Shown here: positions 25,327 through 33,501 of the stretch, one piece after another
How the letters are laid out: every line of letters begins with the position of its first letter
Numbering within the stretch: position 1 is the stretch's first letter
Source of the DNA: Deltaproteobacteria bacterium
GTDB lineage: Bacteria; Desulfobacterota; Desulfomonilia; UBA1062
Assembly (NCBI GenBank): GCA_018436855.1
Contig: JAHDKO010000051.1
Span: forward strand, 1-64,000
DNA length: 64,000 nucleotides
Direction: 5' to 3'
The notes under the pieces: model-generated
Databases searched by the model: none
What the model saw: the letters and a program-made list of their open reading frames with translations, nothing else
Told to the model about the DNA's origin: nothing
Translations under genes and position numbers: made by a program

Positions 25327-25951
25327 GATAATCCTCCCTTAATATAAGCTGTAAAATTCTAGGCATGTATGCGGTCGGCTTCTTGCCGAGCAGGCCCAGA
25401 TACCAGTTGTCGCCGATTGCGTGCAGCATTCCGGGTATGGTCAGTGACATGAGGTCCGGGTCGAACTGGGGGTTTTCTTCATTCGCCCGCGTGAATATCT
25501 CTCGGATGAACCGGATGTCCTGCCTCCGGATCTCCCGGAAGCGCTCGAATATCCTGGAGACCACGTCGGGAATCTGGGAATAGAAGATCTCGTAGATGAG
25601 GCGGTGGAACTCGGGATGCTCCTCGACCCAGGAGAGGTTGTAGCGGATGTATGCCTCCAGCTGCTCTTTCCACGGGCGCATGTCGGCCATGATCCGGCCG
25701 ATGCCGGCGACGTAACGGTCGATTCCTCTGACGATGACCTCGCTGAAGAGTTCCTGCTTGCCCGGAAAGAACTGGTAGATGGTGCCCACGCCGAACTCGG
25801 CCTTTGCGGCGATCTCCGCCATGGAGGCGTTGACGTACCCCACGGACTCGAAGATCTCCTGCGCCGCATCGAGGATGGCCTCCCTGCGGTGCGCCATCTC
25901 GCGCTCTTTTCTGCCCGAGAGTGCCGAATTGCTGTTCACATTCTGAACCAT
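25319..25951 (-). CDS. TetR-family regulator of the RND efflux operon
   Basis: A 210-residue repressor-type protein. The HTH lies at about residues 22-68 (REAILDAAQEIFESVGY, then MAEIAAKAEFGVGTIYQFF); the rest is the helical ligand domain. It is the first gene of the efflux operon and overlaps the channel gene, so autoregulation together with the pump is likely. Upstream, a perfect-to-5/6 -35 (TTGACT at 25987-25982, minus strand) and a direct repeat GATTCG (25952-25957, 25967-25972) may mark promoter and operator, but the -10 is poor. Confidence 0.92.
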   Translation of the reverse strand: MVQNVNSNSALSGRKEREMAHRREAILDAAQEIFESVGYVNASMAEIAAKAEFGVGTIYQFFPGKQELFSEVIVRGIDRYVAGIGRIMADMRPWKEQLEAYIRYNLSWVEEHPEFHRLIYEIFYSQIPDVVSRIFERFREIRRQDIRFIREIFTRANEENPQFDPDLMSLTIPGMLHAIGDNWYLGLLGKKPTAYMPRILQLILREDYRD

Positions 25952-26123
25952 GATTCGAAATTAGAAGATTCGTTCATAACAAGTCAAGGATATTCCCAGG
26001 CAGATGCAGACGGCCATAAAAATGAACACCCTTGGAGAAGGGGTGACAGGGAAACTGAAAAAAACCGGGTCACCTGAAAATGTCCGGTCGATGCCGTGCA
26101 TTCCGGAAGGCCGGTGAGCGGCC

Positions 26124-27407
26124 TTATTCCAGAGAATGGAACACGAGGCCGGAGGGAACCTGTGGGTGGAAGAGCACAGAATTCTGGGGAAGCCTGACAC
26201 CGGTTTCTGAAATCTCCATGATGCTCTCGATGCCGATGGGATTGTGGAGAAAGGCAATATCCGCCCTTCCCTTGGACACCAGGTTGAGCGCCTCCTCCGC
26301 GGAGCTGGTGTAGAAGATGCGGCTGCCCTCATCGGCGTGGCTGATCCCGAGAACCGGCTGCAGAATGCTCTCGTGGAGGATGGTGAGCGCCATATCCATG
26401 AGCCGGGGATGCAGGGGCGCGGGCAGGAAGCGCTCGAAGTCCGCATCCCGCGTGAGCTCCAGCAGATAGTATCTGGGAATGCCTTTGACGAACAGGCCCA
26501 GATGCCCCATTCCGCCCTTGTTCAGGGCAGAAAGGAAACCCTTGCGGTTGTCGTAGGGGATCATGTTGAATATTTCCTTGATCCGGTACTCCAGATCCAC
26601 GAGGCCCACGCCCATGCTGTCGGGTATGACCCGGTGGACCGGGAGGATGGAGAGCCCCTCTTCCTGGTTCACCAGATACATCTGGATATAATCGAAGCCC
26701 TGGTTGCCGTCGTTCTTGCCGGTAGCCGCCCGCATGCGGTCTCGGTACACGCGGGCCGTCTCGAAGCGGTGCTGGCCGTCGGCGATGAGCACCTTCCGGT
26801 TCTGCATGAGGCGGGCGAACATATCGATCGTTTCCTTCTCATGGATGACCCAGAGCCGGTGGGTCTCGCGGCGGGTGTCGAATTCCAGTGAAGGCTTGCC
26901 GAGGGAAGGGCGTACCTTTGTCTCGATGACCTTCTTCGGGTCGGAGTATACGCCGAATATCGAGCTCAGGTTCGTGTTGACTTCGTTCAGGAGGCGCAGG
27001 CGGTCGAGCTTCGGAGCCTTGTTGGTGTGCTCGTAGAACCGGAAATGATTCTTTTCGCCGTCGTCCATACGCACGGACGCGATGATGCCCCGCCTCGTGA
27101 GGGTATGCTCTCCCAGGCAATAAGTGTGCTCATGATAGTAGAGGGCCGGCATCTCTTCCTGAACGAGGACCGACTCCTCCCTCCACTGTTTCAGAAAATC
27201 CCGTGCCCGGGTATAGCGGTTGTTCTCCCTGGTGTCCTTGGGCAGCTGCCTGCCGAGCACCAGCCTGACGGCGTTGTAGGGTGAGAGGGCATAGAGATCG
27301 TCGACTTCAGGCAGACCCATGGCATCATACGGGAGGCAGACAGTCTTGCCGAGGTCCACCTTCTCAGGGTTGTACCGTATTCCCCTAAAGGGCTGTACCC
27401 TGGGCAT
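26124..27407 (-). CDS. DUF1015 family protein
   Basis: A 427-residue conserved protein. It begins with the family-typical VQPFRGIRYNPEKVDL and VCLPYDAMG, and contains the signature IADGQHRFETARVY (IADGHHRYETA in most members), plus YHEHTY and HADEG blocks. Function is not established; DUF1015 proteins are common in anaerobes. A gene-specific promoter is suggested upstream. The gene stands alone between the TetR gene and the kinase-like gene, all on the minus strand. Confidence 0.9.
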   Translation of the reverse strand: MPRVQPFRGIRYNPEKVDLGKTVCLPYDAMGLPEVDDLYALSPYNAVRLVLGRQLPKDTRENNRYTRARDFLKQWREESVLVQEEMPALYYHEHTYCLGEHTLTRRGIIASVRMDDGEKNHFRFYEHTNKAPKLDRLRLLNEVNTNLSSIFGVYSDPKKVIETKVRPSLGKPSLEFDTRRETHRLWVIHEKETIDMFARLMQNRKVLIADGQHRFETARVYRDRMRAATGKNDGNQGFDYIQMYLVNQEEGLSILPVHRVIPDSMGVGLVDLEYRIKEIFNMIPYDNRKGFLSALNKGGMGHLGLFVKGIPRYYLLELTRDADFERFLPAPLHPRLMDMALTILHESILQPVLGISHADEGSRIFYTSSAEEALNLVSKGRADIAFLHNPIGIESIMEISETGVRLPQNSVLFHPQVPSGLVFHSLE

Positions 27408-27456
27408 TCACCTTCTCCTTTCGTGTGGACATGCATGGGAACGCATACAGAGTGTG

Positions 27457-27485
27457 CGTATATATGGACTATCGGAAAAATTCAA
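27457..27485 (-). promoter_or_regulatory. Candidate sigma-70 promoter of the DUF1015 gene
   Basis: On the minus strand TTGAAT (27485-27480), 17-base spacer, TATACG (27462-27457), about 50 bases before the ATG at 27407. Confidence 0.4.
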
Positions 27486-27505
27486 CTCCAACTTGTCCTT
27501 AGAGC

Positions 27506-28141
27506 TTACTTTCTAGGTGATCTCCGCGATTTGTTCACCATGTTCCTGATAAGACGGAGCGTTCGGGTGGGGAGCCACCAGGTGCTCAACCGTGTACCCA
27601 GGGAGAGCATTCGCTCTTCCTGTTCGTCGAGCAGCCTGGGCTGGAGTTTGTGCTTGACCTTGGCAAAGCCCATCCAGTCGAGGGCCTCGAAAGCCTTCCG
27701 GAGCGGCACGCTCCAGGGAACGTACAGGCAGGTGGCAAAGTCTACGAGATAGGGCCTGCCCTGATCATCGATCCCGTAGTTCCTCCGGTTTCTCAGGTCG
27801 AGGTGAATGACGCCCCGCTGGTGCATGGCGGTGATGAGCTGCCTGAGGGAATCGAAATACGGGGCGCCTGGTGTATGGCGGGCCTCCTTGAGATTGGTCC
27901 CGCCCATGAAGCGGGTGACGAGGGTGAGCCGGTCCGGGCACGGCAGAAGATCGGGTATGCCCGGCAAACCGGCCAGCCGGGAATAGATGAATCGCTCCCA
28001 CGTGATCAGGAAAAGCCCCATGATGCGGACAGGGAGCACGGCCTCGGAATAGCTCTTTTCCACCGCGGCGCATTCGTCCCTGGTGATCAGGTGGACCCGG
28101 GGCCCGTATCTGCGGTATTTTTTCAGGTCCTGATGCTCCAT
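27506..28141 (-). CDS. Small protein-kinase-fold protein (lipopolysaccharide-kinase/RIO-like)
   Basis: A 211-residue protein with the catalytic core of a kinase fold: HLDLRNRRN at residues 113-121 (HxDxxxxxN catalytic loop) and DF at 134-135 (Mg-binding DFG equivalent). The N-terminal half has few kinase features and no obvious glycine-rich loop, as in Kdo/WaaP-type sugar kinases. The C terminus is strongly basic. It may phosphorylate a lipid-A core sugar or another small substrate; a protein target is less likely. The ATG at 28141 lies 26 bases after the stop of the membrane-anchored hypothetical gene. Confidence 0.65.
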   Translation of the reverse strand: MEHQDLKKYRRYGPRVHLITRDECAAVEKSYSEAVLPVRIMGLFLITWERFIYSRLAGLPGIPDLLPCPDRLTLVTRFMGGTNLKEARHTPGAPYFDSLRQLITAMHQRGVIHLDLRNRRNYGIDDQGRPYLVDFATCLYVPWSVPLRKAFEALDWMGFAKVKHKLQPRLLDEQEERMLSLGTRLSTWWLPTRTLRLIRNMVNKSRRSPRK

Positions 28142-28167
28142 CGGGCCTTGTCCTTAACGCTTGGGGA

Positions 28168-28626
28168 TCACTGCGCCGGCGGATAGTCGCCGATCTTGAA
28201 GCAGGAAAACGGAATGGGAGACGACGAGTCCTTGACAACGGCCATTCCGTCGAGATGCTCCCGCGACTTGTCCATGGATCCCTTCAGGTTCAGGCTTGGC
28301 CCGTTGAGCTCCAGGTTACCGTCCTGGCCCAGGGCTACGGTCATGGCGACCTCGATGTCCTCGGTCCGTCCCGTGACTGCCCCCCCTTCATCGATCATGA
28401 GCTCCAGGGTTCTGGTGACGCTCGGATAGTAGAGGTAGAGAACCCACTGGCCCTTGAGCATGTCCTGCGTAAAGGCTTCCTGGGGGATCTCGGTTATCTC
28501 CACGGTTTTCTTGCTCCGGGTAAGGGGCAGGATCGCCCAGTCGTTCTCAAAGACCCCCCAGAGGAGATGGACCAGGGGAAGGACGACAAAAATGCTGACC
28601 ACGAGAATGATGCAAAGCTTTTTCAT
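28168..28626 (-). CDS. Membrane-anchored hypothetical protein
   Basis: A 152-residue protein with one N-terminal hydrophobic segment (residues 4-24, KKLCIILVVSIFVVLPLVHL) and no clear cleavage site, then a soluble beta-rich domain. ATG 28626 is preceded by CGAGGGAACAAA, and the frame upstream contains only low-complexity translation, so the longer version to 29019 is rejected. No family recognised. It may share a transcript with the kinase-like gene downstream. Divergent from rnr. Confidence 0.6.
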   Translation of the reverse strand: MKKLCIILVVSIFVVLPLVHLLWGVFENDWAILPLTRSKKTVEITEIPQEAFTQDMLKGQWVLYLYYPSVTRTLELMIDEGGAVTGRTEDIEVAMTVALGQDGNLELNGPSLNLKGSMDKSREHLDGMAVVKDSSSPIPFSCFKIGDYPPAQ

Positions 28627-28672
28627 TTTGTTCCCTCGAAAAACATGGTGCTGAGCCTTATCTTCGATTATA

Positions 28673-28686
28673 GGTGATGTATCACC
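28673..28686. promoter_or_regulatory. Palindrome in the divergent promoter region
   Basis: GGTGATGTATCACC: 6-bp perfect arms around GT, between the divergent start sites of the 28168-28626 gene and rnr. Possible operator; no cognate regulator identified. Confidence 0.3.
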
Positions 28687-28734
28687 GGCGAGTGAAATAT
28701 GCAAGGATAGTTGGCTTCCCCGACAGAACGAACG

Positions 28735-30669
28735 ATGAAGATACAGGGAACGGTTCACTGGAACCCCAAAGGCTTTGCCTTTGTCGTGCCTGAAAAAGGC
28801 CGCGATGATGTATTCGTTCCGCCCGAGGGCCTCATGGGGGCCATGGACGGAGACCTGGTGGAGGTCTGGGCCTACCGGGAAAAAAAGGGCCTGAGGGGGG
28901 AAGTCCTCTCCATTCTCAGGCGGCGCCCGACCACGGTGAGCGGCACCTATCGCAGCAGGAAGAAGTGGGGGGTGATCACCCCGTTCAAACCGTTCCCGTA
29001 TACCATCGTGGTCCCCCATGAGTGCAAAGGCACGGTCAAAGACGGCGACGTGGTGACGGCCATGGTGGAGAGCCCGCAGGGCGTCAGGAAGACCCGGTCG
29101 GTCACCGCCCGGATCGAGCGGCTCCTGGATATCCCCGAGGACACCGGTGACGATCTGAGGTTCGTGGCCGTGAAGTACAGCCTGCCCTGGCGTTTTTCCG
29201 AGGAGGTGGAAAAGGAGGCGCTCAAAGTGTCAAAGGTCTCCATTTCCACCGAGCTCGCACGGCGCAGGGACCTGCGCGACCGGATTCTCTTCACCATCGA
29301 CGGAGCCACGGCAAAGGATTTCGACGATGCCGTGGGAATCGAGCAGCTCCCCGACGGCACCTTTCTCATGACCGTGGCCATTGCGGACGTGGCCCATGTG
29401 GTCAAGCGGGACACCCCGCTTGACGCGGAGGCAAGGAACCGCGGCTTCAGCGTGTACTTCCCCGAGGCGGCCATCCCCATGCTGCCCGAGGTCATCTCCA
29501 ACGGGGTCATGAGCCTCAGGCCCCGGGAGGAGAGGCTCGCCATGGCGGTGGAGATCCACCTGGGACCTCGGGGCAGGCTGCTGGACTTCGACTGCTTCGA
29601 GGCGGTCATCCGCTCCCGGGCCAGGCTCGTGTACGAGGAGCTCAACCCCTTCATCGAGAGGGGCTTTCCTCACGATTATCCGGACATGGAGGTCGCGTCC
29701 CGGGTCATGGGGCTCCACCGGATGGCCGGACACCTCTACCGGAACCGGACGAGGAAGGGGGCCCTCGATTTCGATATCTCCGAGGTGGGCATCACCATCG
29801 GCCACGACGGGGACGTGGACCGGATCTACCGGTACCGGAGGGGGCCTGCCGAGAGGCTCATCGAAGAATCCATGCTCCTGGCGAACCATGCGGTATGCAT
29901 GTTTCTGGAGAGACAATCCATGCCGGTGCTCTACCGGGTTCATGAAAAACCCAGATCCGAGGACCTCCTGGCCCTCATGGAGACTCTCAAAGAGATCGGT
30001 CTGTCCAAAGAGGAGTTCGCGAGCCTCCAGCAGGCGGTCCGCAGGGGCAGGAATCTCTCCCTGGCGCTCCAGCGCGTCTCCGCACTCTACCAGCCGACCC
30101 CGCTCCACAACTTCGTGAACCAGCACATCCTCAGGGCACTCACCCGGGCACGGTACTGGTTCGAGGATCTCGGCCACTTCGGGCTTGCCAGCAGGTCGTA
30201 CACCCACTTCACCTCGCCCATCAGGAGATACTCCGACCTTATCGTGCACCGGATACTGAAAATGACGCTGAAAGGCCGTGATATGAGCGAGAAGGAAATG
30301 AAGAAGCTCAAAGGCTACCTGAAGTACATCGGGACCGAAATCTCGGAGCAGGAGAAAAAGACCGACGACGCCATGTTCGACGTGATCAGGCTCAAGACCG
30401 CGGCCTACATGCAGCGGCACGTCGGGGACGACTTCTCCGGGGTGGTCACCAGCATCCTGCCCTTCGGCATCTTCGTGGAGATCTTCGATCCGCCCTTCGA
30501 CGGCCTGGTGACCCTCTCCGACATGGGCAGGGCGCGCATCGAGGAGGGCAGGGCCGTGAAGCTGAAAAAACGGACCATCTCCATCGGAGATATCATCAAG
30601 GTGAAGGTGGCCCGGGTGGATGCGCTCAAAGGGCACGTGGACTTCTCGATCCTGCCCCCGGAGGCGTGA
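28735..30669 (+). CDS. rnr: Ribonuclease R / RNase II family exoribonuclease
   Basis: A 644-residue 3'-5' exoribonuclease. It opens with a cold-shock/OB domain (KIQGTVHWNPKGFAFVVPE), then the RNB catalytic domain with the metal-binding cluster ATAKDFDDAVGIE, MTVAIADVAHVV, SVYFPEAAIPMLPE and the typical SYTHFTSPIRRYSDLIVHR, and ends with an S1 domain (DDFSGVVTSILPFGIFVE). E. coli RNase R has about 813 residues; the N-terminal HTH and the long basic C-terminal tail are absent here. A TTG start at 28711 is possible (AAGGAT just before it) and would add 8 residues. Confidence 0.93.
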   Translation: MKIQGTVHWNPKGFAFVVPEKGRDDVFVPPEGLMGAMDGDLVEVWAYREKKGLRGEVLSILRRRPTTVSGTYRSRKKWGVITPFKPFPYTIVVPHECKGTVKDGDVVTAMVESPQGVRKTRSVTARIERLLDIPEDTGDDLRFVAVKYSLPWRFSEEVEKEALKVSKVSISTELARRRDLRDRILFTIDGATAKDFDDAVGIEQLPDGTFLMTVAIADVAHVVKRDTPLDAEARNRGFSVYFPEAAIPMLPEVISNGVMSLRPREERLAMAVEIHLGPRGRLLDFDCFEAVIRSRARLVYEELNPFIERGFPHDYPDMEVASRVMGLHRMAGHLYRNRTRKGALDFDISEVGITIGHDGDVDRIYRYRRGPAERLIEESMLLANHAVCMFLERQSMPVLYRVHEKPRSEDLLALMETLKEIGLSKEEFASLQQAVRRGRNLSLALQRVSALYQPTPLHNFVNQHILRALTRARYWFEDLGHFGLASRSYTHFTSPIRRYSDLIVHRILKMTLKGRDMSEKEMKKLKGYLKYIGTEISEQEKKTDDAMFDVIRLKTAAYMQRHVGDDFSGVVTSILPFGIFVEIFDPPFDGLVTLSDMGRARIEEGRAVKLKKRTISIGDIIKVKVARVDALKGHVDFSILPPEA

Positions 30670-31053
30670 ACCCCCAAGATTGCGTTCCGGGAGATGGTTC
30701 TTTCCCGGTCTTTTTCGGGATCTCCGCGTCTCCCGATCTGTTCTGGAACAAAAAAAGTGCGCTGCAACCTGCATATTCCCTGCGCCGGGTGATCGATCCC
30801 TGGTTGCCTGCCCGGCGCCGTTTTTCACCCGGCAACCCCAAGAGGATCGGTCGGGTTTCAGGGGCATGCGGCTCAGGCTGTTCTTGATTCCTCCTCCGCG
30901 CCCGCTACTTTAAGGACAAGAAGGCCGGATCTCATTTCCTTATCGCAGGCGTTTCAGGGTCCAAGGTCTTGATGGAAGGTCCATGCCTTTGATGAGCGCG
31001 AACGTCTCATCCGGACACCTTTTAAAAATGAGCATACGTGAAGACGGACCGAG
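30670..31053. other. Gene-free stretch between rnr and a hybrid kinase
   Basis: No convincing gene. One stem is visible, GGTTGCC (30802-30808) with GGCAACC (30831-30837), without a T run. CCCGG-TCTTTTT-CGGGA near 30708 is a second weak hairpin that might end rnr transcripts. Confidence 0.4.
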
Positions 31054-33459
31054 ATGGAGAAATATCGCAGAAAAAACAGCAGAAAAACACCCCGGGGAAA
31101 TCCCGTCCCCGGTGACTTCCTCGACCGGCTCGGCATGGGGACGATAATTCTGGACCGGGACTTGCGGATCACCGGGATAAACACTGCGGCCGGGCTTCTC
31201 CTGCAGCAGCCCCGGGAACATTTCCTCGGCCGGAGGCTTGCCGAGACGCTGCCCGCCCCGCTCTCCGGGGAAATCGAAAAGGCCGCCCGGGAGGCGGTGC
31301 AGCACGGTTCTCCCTCAAGCTTTCCAGCAAGCTTTCCAGTACGCACCCAGTTGCCCGGCAGGCCGCGGCTTTTCGCACGCTGTGTGCCCGTGCACGACGG
31401 AGCCCTCATCGTGCTCGAGGACACGAGCGAGCTCGTACCGCCGGCATTCGGACATCCGGAGCAGGAAAAAGGGGAGGTGGAGAGGCTCTATGAGGAGATG
31501 GAGAGCGAGCTCATCAAGCTGGAGGCCGTACTCGAACAACTCCCCTCCGGCGTGACTATCGAGGAGGCCCCCTCGGGCAGGCTGCTGTATCACAACGCCC
31601 AGGGAGACCGGCTTCTCGGACACCCTGTCATCGCGGCCCAGGATTACCGCGGCCGGATCTTTGGTGCGCTCCACGAGGACGGCACGATGTTCAGCCCGGA
31701 GGAATACCCCATTGCCCGGGCCCTGAACGGCGAGAACATCTCCATGGAGGAGGTGCGCTACCGCCGGGGAGACGGCACGCTCATCCACATCTCGATCAGC
31801 GCCGCCCCGATCAGGGATCTGGAGGGCAACATCGTAGCCGCGGTGAGCATCTTCAACGACATCACCGACCGCAAGCGTGCGGAGGAGGCGTTGAAGGAAA
31901 GCGAGGAGCGGCTCCGGAACATCGTGGAGAACAGCACCAATGTGTTCTACTCGCACACGCCCGACAACCGTCTGATCTACCTGAGCCCGCAGTTCGAAAA
32001 GATATTCGGGTACGATCCCAAAGACCGCATGCTTCTGTGGACGGAGACTCTCACCGACAACCCCGTCAACCAAAAGGGCATCGAGTCGACCAGCGAGGCG
32101 ATCCGCACCGGCAGGCCCCAGCCCACCTACGAGCTGGAGCTCAAGGCCGGGGACGGCCGGAAGGTCTGGGTGGAGGTGAGCGAGTCGCCGGTTGTCAGGG
32201 ACGGCAGAACAGTCATGGTGGTGGGGGCCCTTCAGGACATTACCGAGCGCAAGAAGGCGGAGAAGGAGCGGATGGAGATGGAGCGGCGGTTCCAACAGTC
32301 GCAGAAGCTCGAGAGCCTGGGCGTCATGGCGGGCGGCATTGCCCACGACTTCAACAACCTGCTCACCGCCATCCTCGGCAACCTGGACCTCGCGCTGATG
32401 GGCGGACTGGAGAATTCCCGGTCAAGGGCCTTTATGGAAAAGGCCCGCCGGGCGACCCTGCGGGCGTCCGACCTCACGAACCAGATGCTGGCATACTCCG
32501 GAAAAGGCAAGTTCCACGTCAGGAGCTTCAACCTGAGCGGGCTGGTGGAGGAGATGACCGAACTGCTCAAGGCGTCCATCGCCAAGACGGTGAGCCTGAA
32601 CCTGAATACGGACCGGGACATACCCGACATCAAGGCAGACCCTACCCAGATCCAGCAGATCATCATGAATCTCATCGTGAACGCCTCCGAGGCCATCGGC
32701 AGCCGGCCCGGTGTAGTGACGATCTCCACGGGGGTAAGGGACTGCGACGAGCACTGCCTTGCACAGAGCCGTCTGCGCGAAAAGCCCAGGCCTGGACGGT
32801 ACGTGTTTTTGGAGGTCAGGGACACGGGATGCGGCATGGATGAAAAGACATTGGAGCGGCTTTTCGATCCCTTTTTCACCACCAAGTTCACGGGACGGGG
32901 GCTGGGAATGGCGGCCGTGCTCGGCATTGTGGAGGGGCACGGCGGGGCCATTGCGATTCAAAGCGAGCCCGGCAGGGGCACTGTGGTAGAGGTCCTGTTT
33001 CCGGCGCAGCTCCCGGCGGAAAGGCCAGGCGTCCCGGGGGCGGCAAGAGAGCCCTTGGCCTCAGGCGCTCAAAGGGGGCGGGGTTATGTCTCTGAGACCG
33101 TGCTGGTGGTGGATGATGAGGACATGGTGCTCGATTTGTGCGCGGCCATGGTGGAGCAGCTCGGCTTCCGGGCGCTCAGGGCATCGGACGGGCGGGAGGC
33201 GCTGGAGGTGTTCCGGAGGCACGCCGGGGAAGTCTCCCTGATCATCCTGGACCTGACCATGCCCAGGATGGACGGGGTGGAGGCGTTTCACGAGATCAAG
33301 CGCATCCGGGGCGATGTCAGGGTGATCGTATCGAGCGGCTTCAGCGAGCAGGAGGTTTCCGGACGCTTCGAGGGAGACGAGCCGTCAAGCTATATCAAGA
33401 AGCCTTTCGAGCTCAACCGCCTGCGGGAAAAGATCGGAGAGGTGCTGGGGAAAGGCTGA
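31054..33459 (+). CDS. Cytoplasmic hybrid histidine kinase, PAS-PAS-PAS-HisKA-HATPase-REC
   Basis: An 801-residue hybrid sensor without membrane segments. Three PAS-like regions (about 20-125, 165-280, 290-405), with linkers ending DITDRKRAEEAL and DITERKKAE, precede the H-box GGIAHDFNNLL (His431). ATPase motifs are IIMNLIVNASEA, RDTGCGMDEKT and the FFTTKFTGRGLGM lid. A receiver domain with phospho-acceptor Asp733 (LIILDLTMPRMDG) closes the protein. No output domain and no partner regulator gene is adjacent; the convergent gene is another hybrid kinase. Stimulus unknown. Confidence 0.92.
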   Translation: MEKYRRKNSRKTPRGNPVPGDFLDRLGMGTIILDRDLRITGINTAAGLLLQQPREHFLGRRLAETLPAPLSGEIEKAAREAVQHGSPSSFPASFPVRTQLPGRPRLFARCVPVHDGALIVLEDTSELVPPAFGHPEQEKGEVERLYEEMESELIKLEAVLEQLPSGVTIEEAPSGRLLYHNAQGDRLLGHPVIAAQDYRGRIFGALHEDGTMFSPEEYPIARALNGENISMEEVRYRRGDGTLIHISISAAPIRDLEGNIVAAVSIFNDITDRKRAEEALKESEERLRNIVENSTNVFYSHTPDNRLIYLSPQFEKIFGYDPKDRMLLWTETLTDNPVNQKGIESTSEAIRTGRPQPTYELELKAGDGRKVWVEVSESPVVRDGRTVMVVGALQDITERKKAEKERMEMERRFQQSQKLESLGVMAGGIAHDFNNLLTAILGNLDLALMGGLENSRSRAFMEKARRATLRASDLTNQMLAYSGKGKFHVRSFNLSGLVEEMTELLKASIAKTVSLNLNTDRDIPDIKADPTQIQQIIMNLIVNASEAIGSRPGVVTISTGVRDCDEHCLAQSRLREKPRPGRYVFLEVRDTGCGMDEKTLERLFDPFFTTKFTGRGLGMAAVLGIVEGHGGAIAIQSEPGRGTVVEVLFPAQLPAERPGVPGAAREPLASGAQRGRGYVSETVLVVDDEDMVLDLCAAMVEQLGFRALRASDGREALEVFRRHAGEVSLIILDLTMPRMDGVEAFHEIKRIRGDVRVIVSSGFSEQEVSGRFEGDEPSSYIKKPFELNRLREKIGEVLGKG

Positions 33460-33501
33460 TCCTCCCGTTCACATGACCTGCCGGAGCCGGCCCTTACGGA
33501 C

